A stretch of 34,143 nucleotides of DNA from ZC4RG25 sp041687075. Lineage in GTDB: Bacteria; Pseudomonadota; Alphaproteobacteria; Rhizobiales; Hyphomicrobiaceae. The stretch lies in contig JAWLCO010000035.1 in assembly GCA_041687075.1 (NCBI GenBank), forward strand, positions 1 through 34,143, in the 5' to 3' direction. Positions 15,221-23,741 of this stretch are shown piece by piece (positions within the stretch are counted from its first letter, which is position 1; each line of letters starts with the position of its first letter). The translations under genes were made by a program, and so were the position numbers. The notes under the pieces were generated by a model. That model was not told the DNA's origin. It made no database searches and worked only from the letters and a program-made list of their open reading frames with translations.

Positions 15221-17056
15221 TTAGGACGTTCGCAGGGCCGGTGCGTTGTCCGGAGGCATTAATGATCTGAAAACATGCTGGGCCCAGGCGCGCGATGCGC
15301 TGCCCCTACTGCCAGCTGTCACCGGACTGGCCGTTCCGATCCAGCGGCCGGTCGGCACGGAAAAGCCCGTCTTGGGCTTACGAGCGATGCTGGCGGGTAG
15401 CGGAGTTAACGGCGCTTGGGCAAGTGAGGCCTTACCGCTCTCCGCAACGAATACCGGAATCGCGAGTGCGAGGCGTCTGAGCAACTCGATGTCTACTAGC
15501 GGCGTGCGGATCTCGACACTGTGCGCCATGCCCGCCCAGTCGGTGTCCCGAAGCAGCTGGTTGCGCAAATATGCGCTCGCCTCCAGTGCCGCAATGCGGG
15601 CGCCCGGTACGCGAGGCTTGGGGGTGAGCGCATCCGCTTCTAGCCGGTGGATGGTCCGCAATTCTATAAGGCCGGCGCGCAGCAGGTCCGGCTCGAGGCT
15701 GGTCGTCAACTCAAAGGGGAGGAACAATGCTCGTCGCAGGAAATAAGCCCCAGCTTCGCTGCCGCCATATTCCAGAAGGCCGAGGGCTTTCGGCATACCC
15801 TTGGCCACTCCAAGGGCTTGGCCGGCACTGCGCACGAGCGCGCCGAGGCCGGGAATCGCGCTCGGCCAACGCAGCAGACCTGCCATTCTCGGAACGTCAC
15901 GAAAGCTGGGATAGCCGCCAAATAGTTCATCTCCGCCGACGCCAGACAGCGCCACTTTCAGCCCGTTTTCGGAGACCGCCTTGGATGCGAACCAAGTGTT
16001 CACGCCGTCAATGGAGGGCTGGTCCATTGCGTCGAGGATGGCCGGCATATCGGCTTCAAATTCGCTCTGCGAAACGCGCCGGATGATGTGCTCGGCACAA
16101 TAGAGACCGGCCAACTCAGCCGCAATCGGCGCTTCGTCTTCCGGCGTGTCGCGAAACTCATCGAAGGCAAGGGTTATCGCGCGGACTCGCTCCTGACCCG
16201 CATCCCTCATCAGCCCGAGCAGGGCCCCGGAATCGATACCGGCCGAGAGGAAAACACCAACTTCCACATCGGCCAGTAGATGAGCCTGAACCGTGTCCCG
16301 CAGGGCTTCACGGGTCAACTCCGCCACGTCGAGGAGGCTGGGTGCGGGCGCAGCTTCAGCAATTATATCTGCTACCCGAGCGTAGTGCATGGCTGGATGC
16401 ACGCCGGCAGCGTCGACGAGTTGACTTGCTCCGGCCGGTAAGGCCCGAATATCGCGATAGAGCGTGAAGGGGTCCGGGACGCTGCCCCAGAGGTGGAAAC
16501 CCACAATGCCTGCCGGATCCGGGACACGAGATACGCCGCCGCCCGCGATCAGCGCCTTCACCTGACTGGCGAACCGCAAGACGCCGCCCTGATTCGAGAA
16601 ATACAGCGGCTTTATGCCGTAGGGGTCGCGGGCGAGAAAAACGCTGCGGGCGTCATCATCCCAAATGGCAAAGGCGAACATGCCGCGCAGGCGTTTTGGC
16701 ATAGCCTGCCCCTCCCGTGCATAAAGGTGAAGCAGCACCTCAGTATCAGAATCGGATCTGAACTCAACGCCACGGGCCTCAAGGTCGCGCCTCAACTCGG
16801 GATAGTTGTAGATTTCGCCATTGAAGGCCACCACGTAGCGCCCATCTGCGCTCTTCATGGGTTGGGAACCGCGTTCGGAGAGATCAACAATGGCGAGTCG
16901 TCGGTGCCCCAAGGCGCAGCGCCTGTCGCCGCTAAACCAGCTCCCAGCACCGTCCGGTCCGCGCCTTGCCATGTGGTCGCGGGTCTTCTCCAATTCGGCA
17001 GGGTCGGGCGGAGGTGCGCGCAAATCGTAGGCGAATATTCCGTTTATACCGCACAT
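15221..17056 (-). CDS. asnB: asparagine synthase-like glutamine amidotransferase (AsnB type)
   Basis: A 611-aa two-domain enzyme. The N-terminal Ntn glutaminase domain starts with the nucleophile Cys2 (MCGINGIFAY), followed by RRGPDG, the HRRLAIVDLS segment and FNGEIYNYPELR. The C-terminal synthetase domain has an ATP-PPi loop LSAGIDSGALLG (SAGIDS in place of SGGVDS) and SGVGGDELFGGYPSF. Such genes in polysaccharide clusters probably amidate uronic acids or amino-sugar substituents rather than make asparagine (inference from context). The ATG at 17056 is fixed by the obligatory Cys2; AAGGAAGAG lies upstream. A 636-bp gap upstream could contain a promoter. Confidence 0.88.
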   Translation of the reverse strand: MCGINGIFAYDLRAPPPDPAELEKTRDHMARRGPDGAGSWFSGDRRCALGHRRLAIVDLSERGSQPMKSADGRYVVAFNGEIYNYPELRRDLEARGVEFRSDSDTEVLLHLYAREGQAMPKRLRGMFAFAIWDDDARSVFLARDPYGIKPLYFSNQGGVLRFASQVKALIAGGGVSRVPDPAGIVGFHLWGSVPDPFTLYRDIRALPAGASQLVDAAGVHPAMHYARVADIIAEAAPAPSLLDVAELTREALRDTVQAHLLADVEVGVFLSAGIDSGALLGLMRDAGQERVRAITLAFDEFRDTPEDEAPIAAELAGLYCAEHIIRRVSQSEFEADMPAILDAMDQPSIDGVNTWFASKAVSENGLKVALSGVGGDELFGGYPSFRDVPRMAGLLRWPSAIPGLGALVRSAGQALGVAKGMPKALGLLEYGGSEAGAYFLRRALFLPFELTTSLEPDLLRAGLIELRTIHRLEADALTPKPRVPGARIAALEASAYLRNQLLRDTDWAGMAHSVEIRTPLVDIELLRRLALAIPVFVAESGKASLAQAPLTPLPASIARKPKTGFSVPTGRWIGTASPVTAGSRGSASRAWAQHVFRSLMPPDNAPALRTS

Positions 17057-17692
17057 GATCCGAGGCTCTTCCTTATTTTCTCTGTTCGGTGAACACGCAT
17101 AAGATAGGATCTGTCTTGTCGACGCAGGTCTTGAGCGCATCCAAGAGCGCGCGCCGCCCCCGGAGCGTGCTGAAACTGCTGCCGTTGCGATTAGGTCGCC
17201 GGTCAGGCGCCATTCGCGGCGCCCGCGGCATCACCGCCTATGCGGCGCCTTGCCCGCTGTGAACTGCATCTTCCACGCCCCGGTGCCGAGCCGTCTCTGC
17301 CTCTCGACCCCTCGGGCTAGGCACATGCCGGCCCCTCCTGAATGCCCTCGAGCAGGGCCTCGGTGTTGATCCGTCCCTCCGGCTCAGGTGGTCACACTAA
17401 GTTAATGCGGCGCGTCTGCGCTTGCGATCACACCTGCACCGCCTTCCGGAAGGCGTCCGGGGACCGGAAGCTGCCGGCATGGTGAAGCCCGGCTGATCGC
17501 TGGGACGTTAGGTCAGGCCGCAAGCTCTGGAACATGTCGATGCTGGCGACCTCTGGAATGCTCGACGGAGCTATCATCAGATCGTGCGCGGATTGAGCTA
17601 TGTTGCGCCGGCCGCGAACGTATTGCGGCGAGGGCAAAGACACGGAGCCTGTTGGCCCACCCTCCATCACTGGGACCTTTCCAAAGACGCCG
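17057..17692. other. 636-bp spacer between the FkbM and asnB genes
   Basis: No gene is supportable. A 94-codon minus-strand frame (17428-17712, GTG start overlapping the end of the FkbM gene) ends in a plausible-looking SFRSPDAFRKAVQV but has no recognisable family. The part at 17150-17400 is rich in short GC palindromes (for example GGCGCC repeats) without T-runs. It may be a decayed gene or recombination junction. Confidence 0.35.
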
Positions 17693-18514
17693 TTAATACT
17701 GCGTCCGGTCACGGGGTAGGGAGGTTTCGCGAACCATCAGTGAGTTCGGCGACGCGAAGGTCAGAGACCGTCTCACCGCTCGTTCTTCGGGATCGTAGTA
17801 GGCCTTCGTGAAACCAGCCCGACCCAGCACCTGGAGCACGTCCCGGTCCAGAGTCTCTGTAATAATCGCCTTTAACCTCTCATCTGCCAGCGTCTGCGCT
17901 GCACCTGTGAGGACCTCCGCCTCGAAGCCCTCGACGTCGATCTTGATAATCCGCGGGACCTGGCCTTCTAGAACGTTATCCAAGGTATTCAGCACTACCT
18001 CCCGAACGTTGGCGTCGCCTGGATGCGCGACCTGATTCATGGTGTCGCGTCCCACCGTGAAAGACGCCGTCCCCGCGGAGGCGCCGAGTGCCGCCTCAAC
18101 GACGCGAACTTGGTCTCCGATCCCGTTGACCTCGATATTCCTCCTGAGGAAATGTGCAGTGTCGGGGTCCGGCTCTACCGCAATAGTTCGCGCACCACAG
18201 ACCTTGGATGCCAGTACGGTATAGCTGCCGACATTCGCACCGATGTCGACGAAGAGATCTCCTGCCTGCAGGGTGTCGAGGACAAATCGCATATCGACGT
18301 ACTCATGCAGTCCACAGTAGATGTTTCCCGTTGCACCGGTCATCCCGCGCCGGACGGCGAGCTTCGCGCCATCGATCCAGTCGAAGATCAACTCTTCCTG
18401 CAGACGGCTTTGCACCTGCCACTTGGCGAAGCGGGCCAGCGTCGAGATCGGGCGCCCCCTGTTCATGGGATGGCCCAGGATGAAACGAAGGGTCTGGCTG
18501 AGGCCCACTATCAA
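17693..18514 (-). CDS. FkbM-family SAM-dependent methyltransferase
   Basis: A 273-aa FkbM-type methyltransferase. The SAM site is LFVDIGANVGSYTVLASKV, the acidic turn is IAVEPDPDTAHFLRRNIEVNG, and the family-defining IKIDVEGFEAEVLTGA is present. FkbM proteins O-methylate sugars, often capping or decorating surface glycans (family knowledge). The best start is TTG at 18514; a GTG two codons later is possible, and the first ATG is too far in. It is the right-most gene of the lower-GC cassette. The next gene upstream (fcl) has very different composition. Confidence 0.86.
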   Translation of the reverse strand: MIVGLSQTLRFILGHPMNRGRPISTLARFAKWQVQSRLQEELIFDWIDGAKLAVRRGMTGATGNIYCGLHEYVDMRFVLDTLQAGDLFVDIGANVGSYTVLASKVCGARTIAVEPDPDTAHFLRRNIEVNGIGDQVRVVEAALGASAGTASFTVGRDTMNQVAHPGDANVREVVLNTLDNVLEGQVPRIIKIDVEGFEAEVLTGAAQTLADERLKAIITETLDRDVLQVLGRAGFTKAYYDPEERAVRRSLTFASPNSLMVRETSLPRDRTQY

Positions 18515-18646
18515 AGTCCCCGAAACGCTAGCTGGCCTTGGCCGTACTCGTGCATCTTGAATTCATAACCAGATGACCAAGGTCCGGATTTATCCGAGAC
18601 GGCGCCTCGCGCCCAAACGCCCGATAACGCAAACTCGCACGCACCC

Positions 18647-19615
18647 TCACAGCCGCGCCGTCGCCAGGTGGTCGACGTACCAGCGCCAGGTCCCGGCCAG
18701 CCCCTCCTCCAGTCCGATCCGCGCCCGCCAGCCGAGGCGGCCGAGGCGAGTGACGTCGAGGAGCTTGCGGGGGGCGCCGTCGGGCTTGGAGGGGTCAGTC
18801 AGGATGCGGCCCTCGAAGCCGGTGATGCGGGCGACGAGGCGGGCGAGGTCGAGGATCGCGACGTCGGTGCCGGTGCCGACGTTGACGTGGCCGAGCCTCG
18901 GGCGCGTCTCGGCGTCGTAGGCGGCCTTTGCTAGGTCGAAGACGAAGAGGCTCGCCTCTGCCATGTCGTCGACGTGCATGAACTCGCGGCGCGGCGTGCC
19001 GGTGCCCCAGATCACCACCTCGCCCTCGCCGCTCCGCGCGGCCTCGTGGAAGCGGCGGATCAGCGCCGGCACGACGTGGCTCGTCTCGGGGTGGAAGTTG
19101 TCGCCGGGGCCGTAGAGGTTGGTCGGCATCACCGAGCGGTAGTCGGTGCCGTGCTGGCGGTTAAAGCTCTCGCAAAGCTTGATGCCGGCGATCTTGGCGA
19201 TGGCGTAGGGCTCGTTGGTCGGCTCGAGGGGGCCGGTGAGGAGGGCCTCCTCGCGCATCGGCTGTTCGGCGTCGCGCGGGTAGATGCAGGAGGAGCCGAG
19301 GAAGAGCAGGCGGCGGACGCCGGCGGCGAAGGCCCCACCGATGACATTGGCCTCGATCATCAGGTTCACGTGGAGGAAGTCGGCCGGCTGGCTGTCGTTG
19401 GCGAGGATGCCGCCGACCTTTGCGGCGGCGAGGATCACTGCCTCCGGCCTCTCGGCCGCGAAGAAGGCGCGCACGGCGGCCTGGTCGGTGAGGTCGAGGT
19501 CGCGACGGCCCACCGTCAGGATCTCGAGCGCCTCGCCGGCGCGGCGGCGCGCCTCGAGGCGGCGAAGAATGGCGCTGCCGACCATGCCGTTGTGGCCGGC
19601 GAGGAAGATCCGCAT
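18647..19615 (-). CDS. fcl: GDP-L-fucose synthase
   Basis: A 322-aa SDR epimerase-reductase. It turns GDP-4-keto-6-deoxy-D-mannose into GDP-L-fucose using NADPH. The nucleotide loop is GHNGMVGSA (7-15), the GSSCIYP segment (107-113) carries the active-site Ser/Cys, Y137-x3-K141 lies in EPYAIAKIAG, and NLYGPGDNFHPETSHVVPAL is a hallmark of WcaG/Fcl. ATG at 19615 lies 3 bp beyond the gmd stop, so the pair is an operon and acts in sequence. It is very GC rich. Confidence 0.95.
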   Translation of the reverse strand: MRIFLAGHNGMVGSAILRRLEARRRAGEALEILTVGRRDLDLTDQAAVRAFFAAERPEAVILAAAKVGGILANDSQPADFLHVNLMIEANVIGGAFAAGVRRLLFLGSSCIYPRDAEQPMREEALLTGPLEPTNEPYAIAKIAGIKLCESFNRQHGTDYRSVMPTNLYGPGDNFHPETSHVVPALIRRFHEAARSGEGEVVIWGTGTPRREFMHVDDMAEASLFVFDLAKAAYDAETRPRLGHVNVGTGTDVAILDLARLVARITGFEGRILTDPSKPDGAPRKLLDVTRLGRLGWRARIGLEEGLAGTWRWYVDHLATARL

Positions 19616-19618
19616 GGC

Positions 19619-20746
19619 TCAGGTTCCAAAGGCGACGGGCACGGCGTAGCCGTTGTCGCGCAGCAGGCGATGGCGGCGGGCCGCCTTCAGGTCCTCGGCG
19701 ACCATCTCGGCGCACATCTCGCGGGCGGTGATCTCGGGCGTCCAGCCGAGCTTCTCGCGCGCCTTGGAGGGATCGCCGAGGAGCGTCTCGACCTCGGCGG
19801 GGCGGAAGTAGCGTGGGTCGATCCGCACCACCGTCTGCCCGACCCGCACCGCCGGGGCGGCGTCGGAGGTGACCGCCTCGACGACGGCGACCTCGTCGAG
19901 GCCCCTCCCCTCGAAGCGGAGGCGAAGGCCGAGTTCCTCCGCCGTCCAGCCGATGAAGTCGCGGACGGAGTGCTGTTCGCCGGTGGCGATGACGAAGTCC
20001 TCGGGCTCGTCCTGCTGCAGCATCATCCATTGCATGCGGACGAAGTCCCTGGCGTGCCCCCAGTCGCGCAGGCTGTCGATGTTGCCCATGAACAGGCAGT
20101 CCTCGATCCCCTGGGCGATGTTGGCGAGGCCGCGGGTGATCTTGCGGGTGACGAAGGTCTCGCCGCGGCGCGGGCTCTCGTGGTTGAAGAGGATGCCGTT
20201 GCAGGCGTAGATGCCGTAGGCCTCGCGGTAGTTGACCGTCATCCAGTAGGCGTAGAGCTTGGCGACCGCGTAGGGAGAGCGGGGGTAGAAGGGGGTGGTC
20301 TCGCGCTGCGGGGACTCCTGGACGAGGCCGTAGAGCTCCGAGGTGGAGGCCTGGTAGAAGCGCGTTTTCTTCTCCAGCCCGAGGAAGCGGATCGCCTCGA
20401 GGAGGCGCAGCGTGCCGATCGCGTCGACGTCGGCGGTGTACTCCGGCGCCTCGAAGCTGACCGCAACGTGGCTCTGGGCGCCGAGGTTGTAGACCTCGTC
20501 CGGCTCGACCTCGCGCAGGATGCGGGTCAGGTTGGAGGTGTCGGTGAGGTCGCCGTAGTGAAGCCTCAGCTGCGGCTCTCGGGCGTGGGGATCCTGGTAG
20601 ATGTGGTCGATGCGGCCGGTGTTGAACAGCGACGAGCGTCGCTTGATGCCGTGCACCTCGTAGCCTTTTTCGATCAGCAGCTCGGCGAGGTAGGAGCCGT
20701 CCTGGCCGGTGATGCCCGTGATCAGGGCCCGTTTCCTATGCGTCAA
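19619..20746 (-). CDS. gmd: GDP-mannose 4,6-dehydratase
   Basis: A 375-aa SDR enzyme that makes GDP-4-keto-6-deoxy-mannose from GDP-mannose. GITGQDGSYLAELL (11-24), STSELYG (134-140) and Y159-x3-K163 in SPYAVAKLYAYW are diagnostic, as are HGIKRRSSLFNTGRIDH and NHESPRRGETFVTRKI. The start is TTG at 20746 with GGAGATGA upstream; an ATG within that box is out of frame. With fcl it supplies GDP-L-fucose (or another 6-deoxyhexose) for the EPS. Confidence 0.95.
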   Translation of the reverse strand: MTHRKRALITGITGQDGSYLAELLIEKGYEVHGIKRRSSLFNTGRIDHIYQDPHAREPQLRLHYGDLTDTSNLTRILREVEPDEVYNLGAQSHVAVSFEAPEYTADVDAIGTLRLLEAIRFLGLEKKTRFYQASTSELYGLVQESPQRETTPFYPRSPYAVAKLYAYWMTVNYREAYGIYACNGILFNHESPRRGETFVTRKITRGLANIAQGIEDCLFMGNIDSLRDWGHARDFVRMQWMMLQQDEPEDFVIATGEQHSVRDFIGWTAEELGLRLRFEGRGLDEVAVVEAVTSDAAPAVRVGQTVVRIDPRYFRPAEVETLLGDPSKAREKLGWTPEITAREMCAEMVAEDLKAARRHRLLRDNGYAVPVAFGT

Positions 20747-20826
20747 GGCGTGTCATCTCCAAAATCCCCGGCAGCCGCCGGGCTTCGTCACCGGCTGGCG
20801 CCGAAGGCCGCGCGGGGCGGCTGCCG

Positions 20827-22140
20827 TCACCTCGAGCCGAAGCCGGTGAGGATGGTCTTCAGCGTGCGGAAGACGATCAGAAGGTCCAGCGCCGCCGAGA
20901 AGTGCTTGGTGTAGTAGAAGTCGTATTGCAGCTTCAGCGTCGCGGCGGAGACCTCGGCGACGTTGCCCTGGTTGACCTGCGCCCATCCGGTCAGCCCCGG
21001 CCGGACGGCCTGGCGGTACATGTAGAAGGGAACCTCGCGGGCGTACCACTCGGCGAGCGACAGCGCCTCGGGGCGCGGGCCGATCCAGCTCATCTCGCCC
21101 CTCAGGATGTTGAAAATCTGCGGGAACTCGTCGATGCGGTACTTGCGGATGAAGCGGCCGACGCGGGTGACGCGGGGGTCGTTGTCGGTGGTGAAGGCGG
21201 AGCCTTCCGGCAGGTCGGTCCGCATGCTGCGCAGCTTGAAGATGGTGAAGCAGCGGCCGCGGTAGCCCATCCGCGGCTGGGTGAAGATGGCGGGACCGGG
21301 CGATTCAAGGCGGATCAGGACGGCGGTGACGGCGATCACCGGCAGGAAGACCGGCAGCAGCGCCATCGCCAGCACGAGGTCTGCGAGGCGCTTCACCTGG
21401 TGATAGGTCTTGGAGGGCAGCAGCGTGCCGAAGCTGTTCTCCGAGAGGGTCTCGACCTGGACACGGCCGGTCAGGAGTTCCGAGGCGTGGCGGACGTCGT
21501 AGACGGGCACGCCGGCGAGGACGCAGGAGGCGATGAACCGCTCCCAGTCGTCGCCGAGGTCGGCCGCGTGGTCGACCACCACCGCGTCGACCTGGCCGAG
21601 GCTCTCGGCCGGGCTGGCGAGCCGGTGCCAGTTGACGAAGGGGCTGTCGGACAGTCCGGCGACATCGCCGACGGGGATGACGGCGAGGACGGGGTGGGCG
21701 TAGCGGTTCCTCAGCACGTAGGCGAAGAGGAGCCAGGCGGCCGCAAATGCGAAGGATGCCGTGATCAGGTAGCGCGAGTAGTCGATCCGGAACCAGAACA
21801 GCGCCAGCGACACGGCCGCGAAGGAGATCAGCAGGCCGGGCACGACGTGCCCCAGCGCCAAACGGCCCGAAAAGGGGCTGAACTGGCGGATGAAGCAGTA
21901 GCCGAGGATGATGGCGAACAGGTTCGCCGTCATGGACAGCAGGATCGTGTTCGAGAGAAAAAACTCCGGATCGTGGAGTGCACGTGGCCAGCGGATAATA
22001 ACAGGACCGACCAGGCCCAGAAGAATCGCGCCGCCAAGCTGGAAGCGGACGCGACCGAACAGATGTGGCCGCCTCTCCTCCCAGAGACGACTGGCGCCAT
22101 CAATGATCGAAGCGTGACCAATATTTACGTCGCTATGCAT
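20827..22140 (-). CDS. polyprenyl-phosphate sugar-1-phosphate transferase (priming glycosyltransferase)
   Basis: A 437-aa WcaJ/ExoY/PssA-type enzyme that starts each repeat unit by moving a sugar-1-phosphate from a UDP-sugar to undecaprenyl phosphate. The N-terminal part has about four membrane segments (30-150) and a CoA-binding-like soluble stretch. The conserved bacterial sugar transferase domain begins near 245 with KRLADLVLAMALLPVFLPVI and contains SPGPAIFTQPRMGYRG, FKLRSMRTD, KYRIDEFPQIFNILRGEMSW and GPRPE, then LTGWAQVN. ATG at 22140. It lies divergently from the O-antigen-ligase-like gene with only 68 bp between them. Confidence 0.92.
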   Translation of the reverse strand: MHSDVNIGHASIIDGASRLWEERRPHLFGRVRFQLGGAILLGLVGPVIIRWPRALHDPEFFLSNTILLSMTANLFAIILGYCFIRQFSPFSGRLALGHVVPGLLISFAAVSLALFWFRIDYSRYLITASFAFAAAWLLFAYVLRNRYAHPVLAVIPVGDVAGLSDSPFVNWHRLASPAESLGQVDAVVVDHAADLGDDWERFIASCVLAGVPVYDVRHASELLTGRVQVETLSENSFGTLLPSKTYHQVKRLADLVLAMALLPVFLPVIAVTAVLIRLESPGPAIFTQPRMGYRGRCFTIFKLRSMRTDLPEGSAFTTDNDPRVTRVGRFIRKYRIDEFPQIFNILRGEMSWIGPRPEALSLAEWYAREVPFYMYRQAVRPGLTGWAQVNQGNVAEVSAATLKLQYDFYYTKHFSAALDLLIVFRTLKTILTGFGSR

Positions 22141-22208
22141 AATAGATTTCCAATTGGCCTATGTCGCGCTAGATTTGGGCGCAGAAGGCTAATCCGGGGT
22201 CGATTCCT
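22141..22208. promoter_or_regulatory. 68-bp divergent intergenic region
   Basis: This is the only space between the minus-strand priming transferase and the plus-strand ligase-like gene, so at least the latter's promoter must be here or overlap the transferase start. An 8-bp palindrome CCAATTGG (22150-22157) is visible. No clear -35/-10 pair is recognisable on either strand. Confidence 0.35.
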
Positions 22209-23741
22209 ATGCGGGAAAGAGTGGGTGCTCCGTCGCGCCGAGGTGCGGTGCAAATGGAAGAGGTCGAGGCGAGGAGGGCAGAACCTGCCGTGAACCGTTC
22301 AAGGTTTCAGTCCGTCGGTCGAGCCGTGCTGTCCGGCGGTTTCGTCGTCCTTCTCGTCACGGTTCTTGCCCGGCAGGGTTCGGTTGACCGCGAGGCCTTC
22401 GAGGCCAATGCTTTGGTCGGCTTCCTGCTGCTCGCCGTCTCCGTGGCGGCATTCGGGGAGCCGGGGCAGACGCGGACGGTGTTCCGGGCCGGGCTCGCGG
22501 TCATGGTCCTGCTGGTCGCGTGGATCGGGCTGCAGGGCATGGAGGTCGCAGGGAACCCGCTCGCTTCGATCCGCTGGTCCGATGCGCAGGCGGTGATCGG
22601 CGACCGGCCGGCTGCCATTTCGATCCAGCCGTCGTCGGCGATCGGGGCAGCGCTCGCCTTCGCCTTCCCCTTCGCCGTGTTCCTCGCCGGGCTGGTCCTC
22701 TTCGACGACGACGACCGTGCGACGCGGCTGATCAAGATCGTCGGCCGGGGCGGCGGGCTGCTCGCGGTCGCCTCCCTGGTCGCCTTCGAGGTGGCGCCGG
22801 AGTGGCAGGGCGGCCCGGAGGCGAACCTCACGTCGGTATTCGTCAACCGGAACACCGCCGCGACCTTCTTCGGGGTGATCGGGATCCTGCTGCTGGCCCT
22901 CGCCGTCGAATCCGGGCGGGCCTTCCGATGGCGGGCGCTCAGGGACTGGTTCCTCAATCCGCATTCGTACCGCCGGCCTCCGCTCGCGGCGGGCTTCCTC
23001 GTCGATGCGCCGCTTGCCGCCCTCACCTTCGCGGCGGTGTTCCTGACGCTGTCCCGCGGTGGCACGGCAGCGAGCCTGATCGCCGTCACCGTCCTCGTCA
23101 CCGCCTTGATCGTGGCTCCGCCCAGGGAGCGGCGCTCACCGAAAAGCGCGGGGGACGAGGACCCGACACCCCTGGCGGCGCTCGTCACAAAGGCCGGAGC
23201 CGTCCTTGCCGGGCTGGCGCTGGTGGTCGGCCTTGCCCTCTTCTTCGCCGGCCGGGTGATCCGGCGGGCCGACCTGCAGGGGGGCGAGGACGAGCGGTTC
23301 TGCATCCTGCCCGATCTCGTCGGGGCTGCCGGGGCATACCTCCCCTTCGGCTCCGGCGCCGGCACCTTCCGCGAGGCGTTTGCGCCGTTCCGCAATCCGG
23401 CCTGCTCCATCGACGGCGTCTGGTTCCGCGCCCACAACGACTGGATGGAGGGACTGATCACCCTCGGGCTTCCGTTCCTTGCTCTCGCGCTGGCCTCGGT
23501 AGGGGCGCTGGTGGCGGTGTACGTGACGGGGCTCAGGGAGCGCCGCGCGCGGCGGGCGATGCCGGTCGCCGGGCTCGCCATCGTCGTGCTGGTCTCGGTC
23601 CACGCGCTGGTGGACTTCTCGCTGCAGATCCCGGCCGTCGCCGCTGTCACGGCCGCGGCTCTCGCCGGCACGGCGACGATCGCAGCCCGCAAGCCCCGAC
23701 TGGAAGCAAAAGCCAAGGTCAGATCCCGGACCTCAGGGTGA
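22209..23741 (+). CDS. O-antigen ligase/polymerase family membrane protein (Wzy_C domain)
   Basis: A 510-aa protein with about 10-12 membrane segments. A long periplasmic loop contains GAYLPFGSGAGTFREAFAPF and the signature RAHNDWMEGLITLG, the G-x-G-x-GTF ... HN-D/E-W-x-E pattern of the WaaL/Wzy_C family. It may polymerise or transfer EPS repeat units from the lipid carrier. It is the only large gene on the plus strand and overlaps the convergent hypothetical gene by 23 bp. The cluster also has a different Wzy-like protein at 6578-8122, so the division of labour is unclear. ATG at 22209; a downstream ATG (22254) is also possible. Confidence 0.85.
   Translation: MRERVGAPSRRGAVQMEEVEARRAEPAVNRSRFQSVGRAVLSGGFVVLLVTVLARQGSVDREAFEANALVGFLLLAVSVAAFGEPGQTRTVFRAGLAVMVLLVAWIGLQGMEVAGNPLASIRWSDAQAVIGDRPAAISIQPSSAIGAALAFAFPFAVFLAGLVLFDDDDRATRLIKIVGRGGGLLAVASLVAFEVAPEWQGGPEANLTSVFVNRNTAATFFGVIGILLLALAVESGRAFRWRALRDWFLNPHSYRRPPLAAGFLVDAPLAALTFAAVFLTLSRGGTAASLIAVTVLVTALIVAPPRERRSPKSAGDEDPTPLAALVTKAGAVLAGLALVVGLALFFAGRVIRRADLQGGEDERFCILPDLVGAAGAYLPFGSGAGTFREAFAPFRNPACSIDGVWFRAHNDWMEGLITLGLPFLALALASVGALVAVYVTGLRERRARRAMPVAGLAIVVLVSVHALVDFSLQIPAVAAVTAAALAGTATIAARKPRLEAKAKVRSRTSG

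Noticed and set aside
18974..22293. Two very long plus-strand open frames opposite fcl/gmd and the priming transferase
   Set aside because: They are GC-rich antisense artefacts; the minus strand contains unmistakable catalytic motifs throughout.
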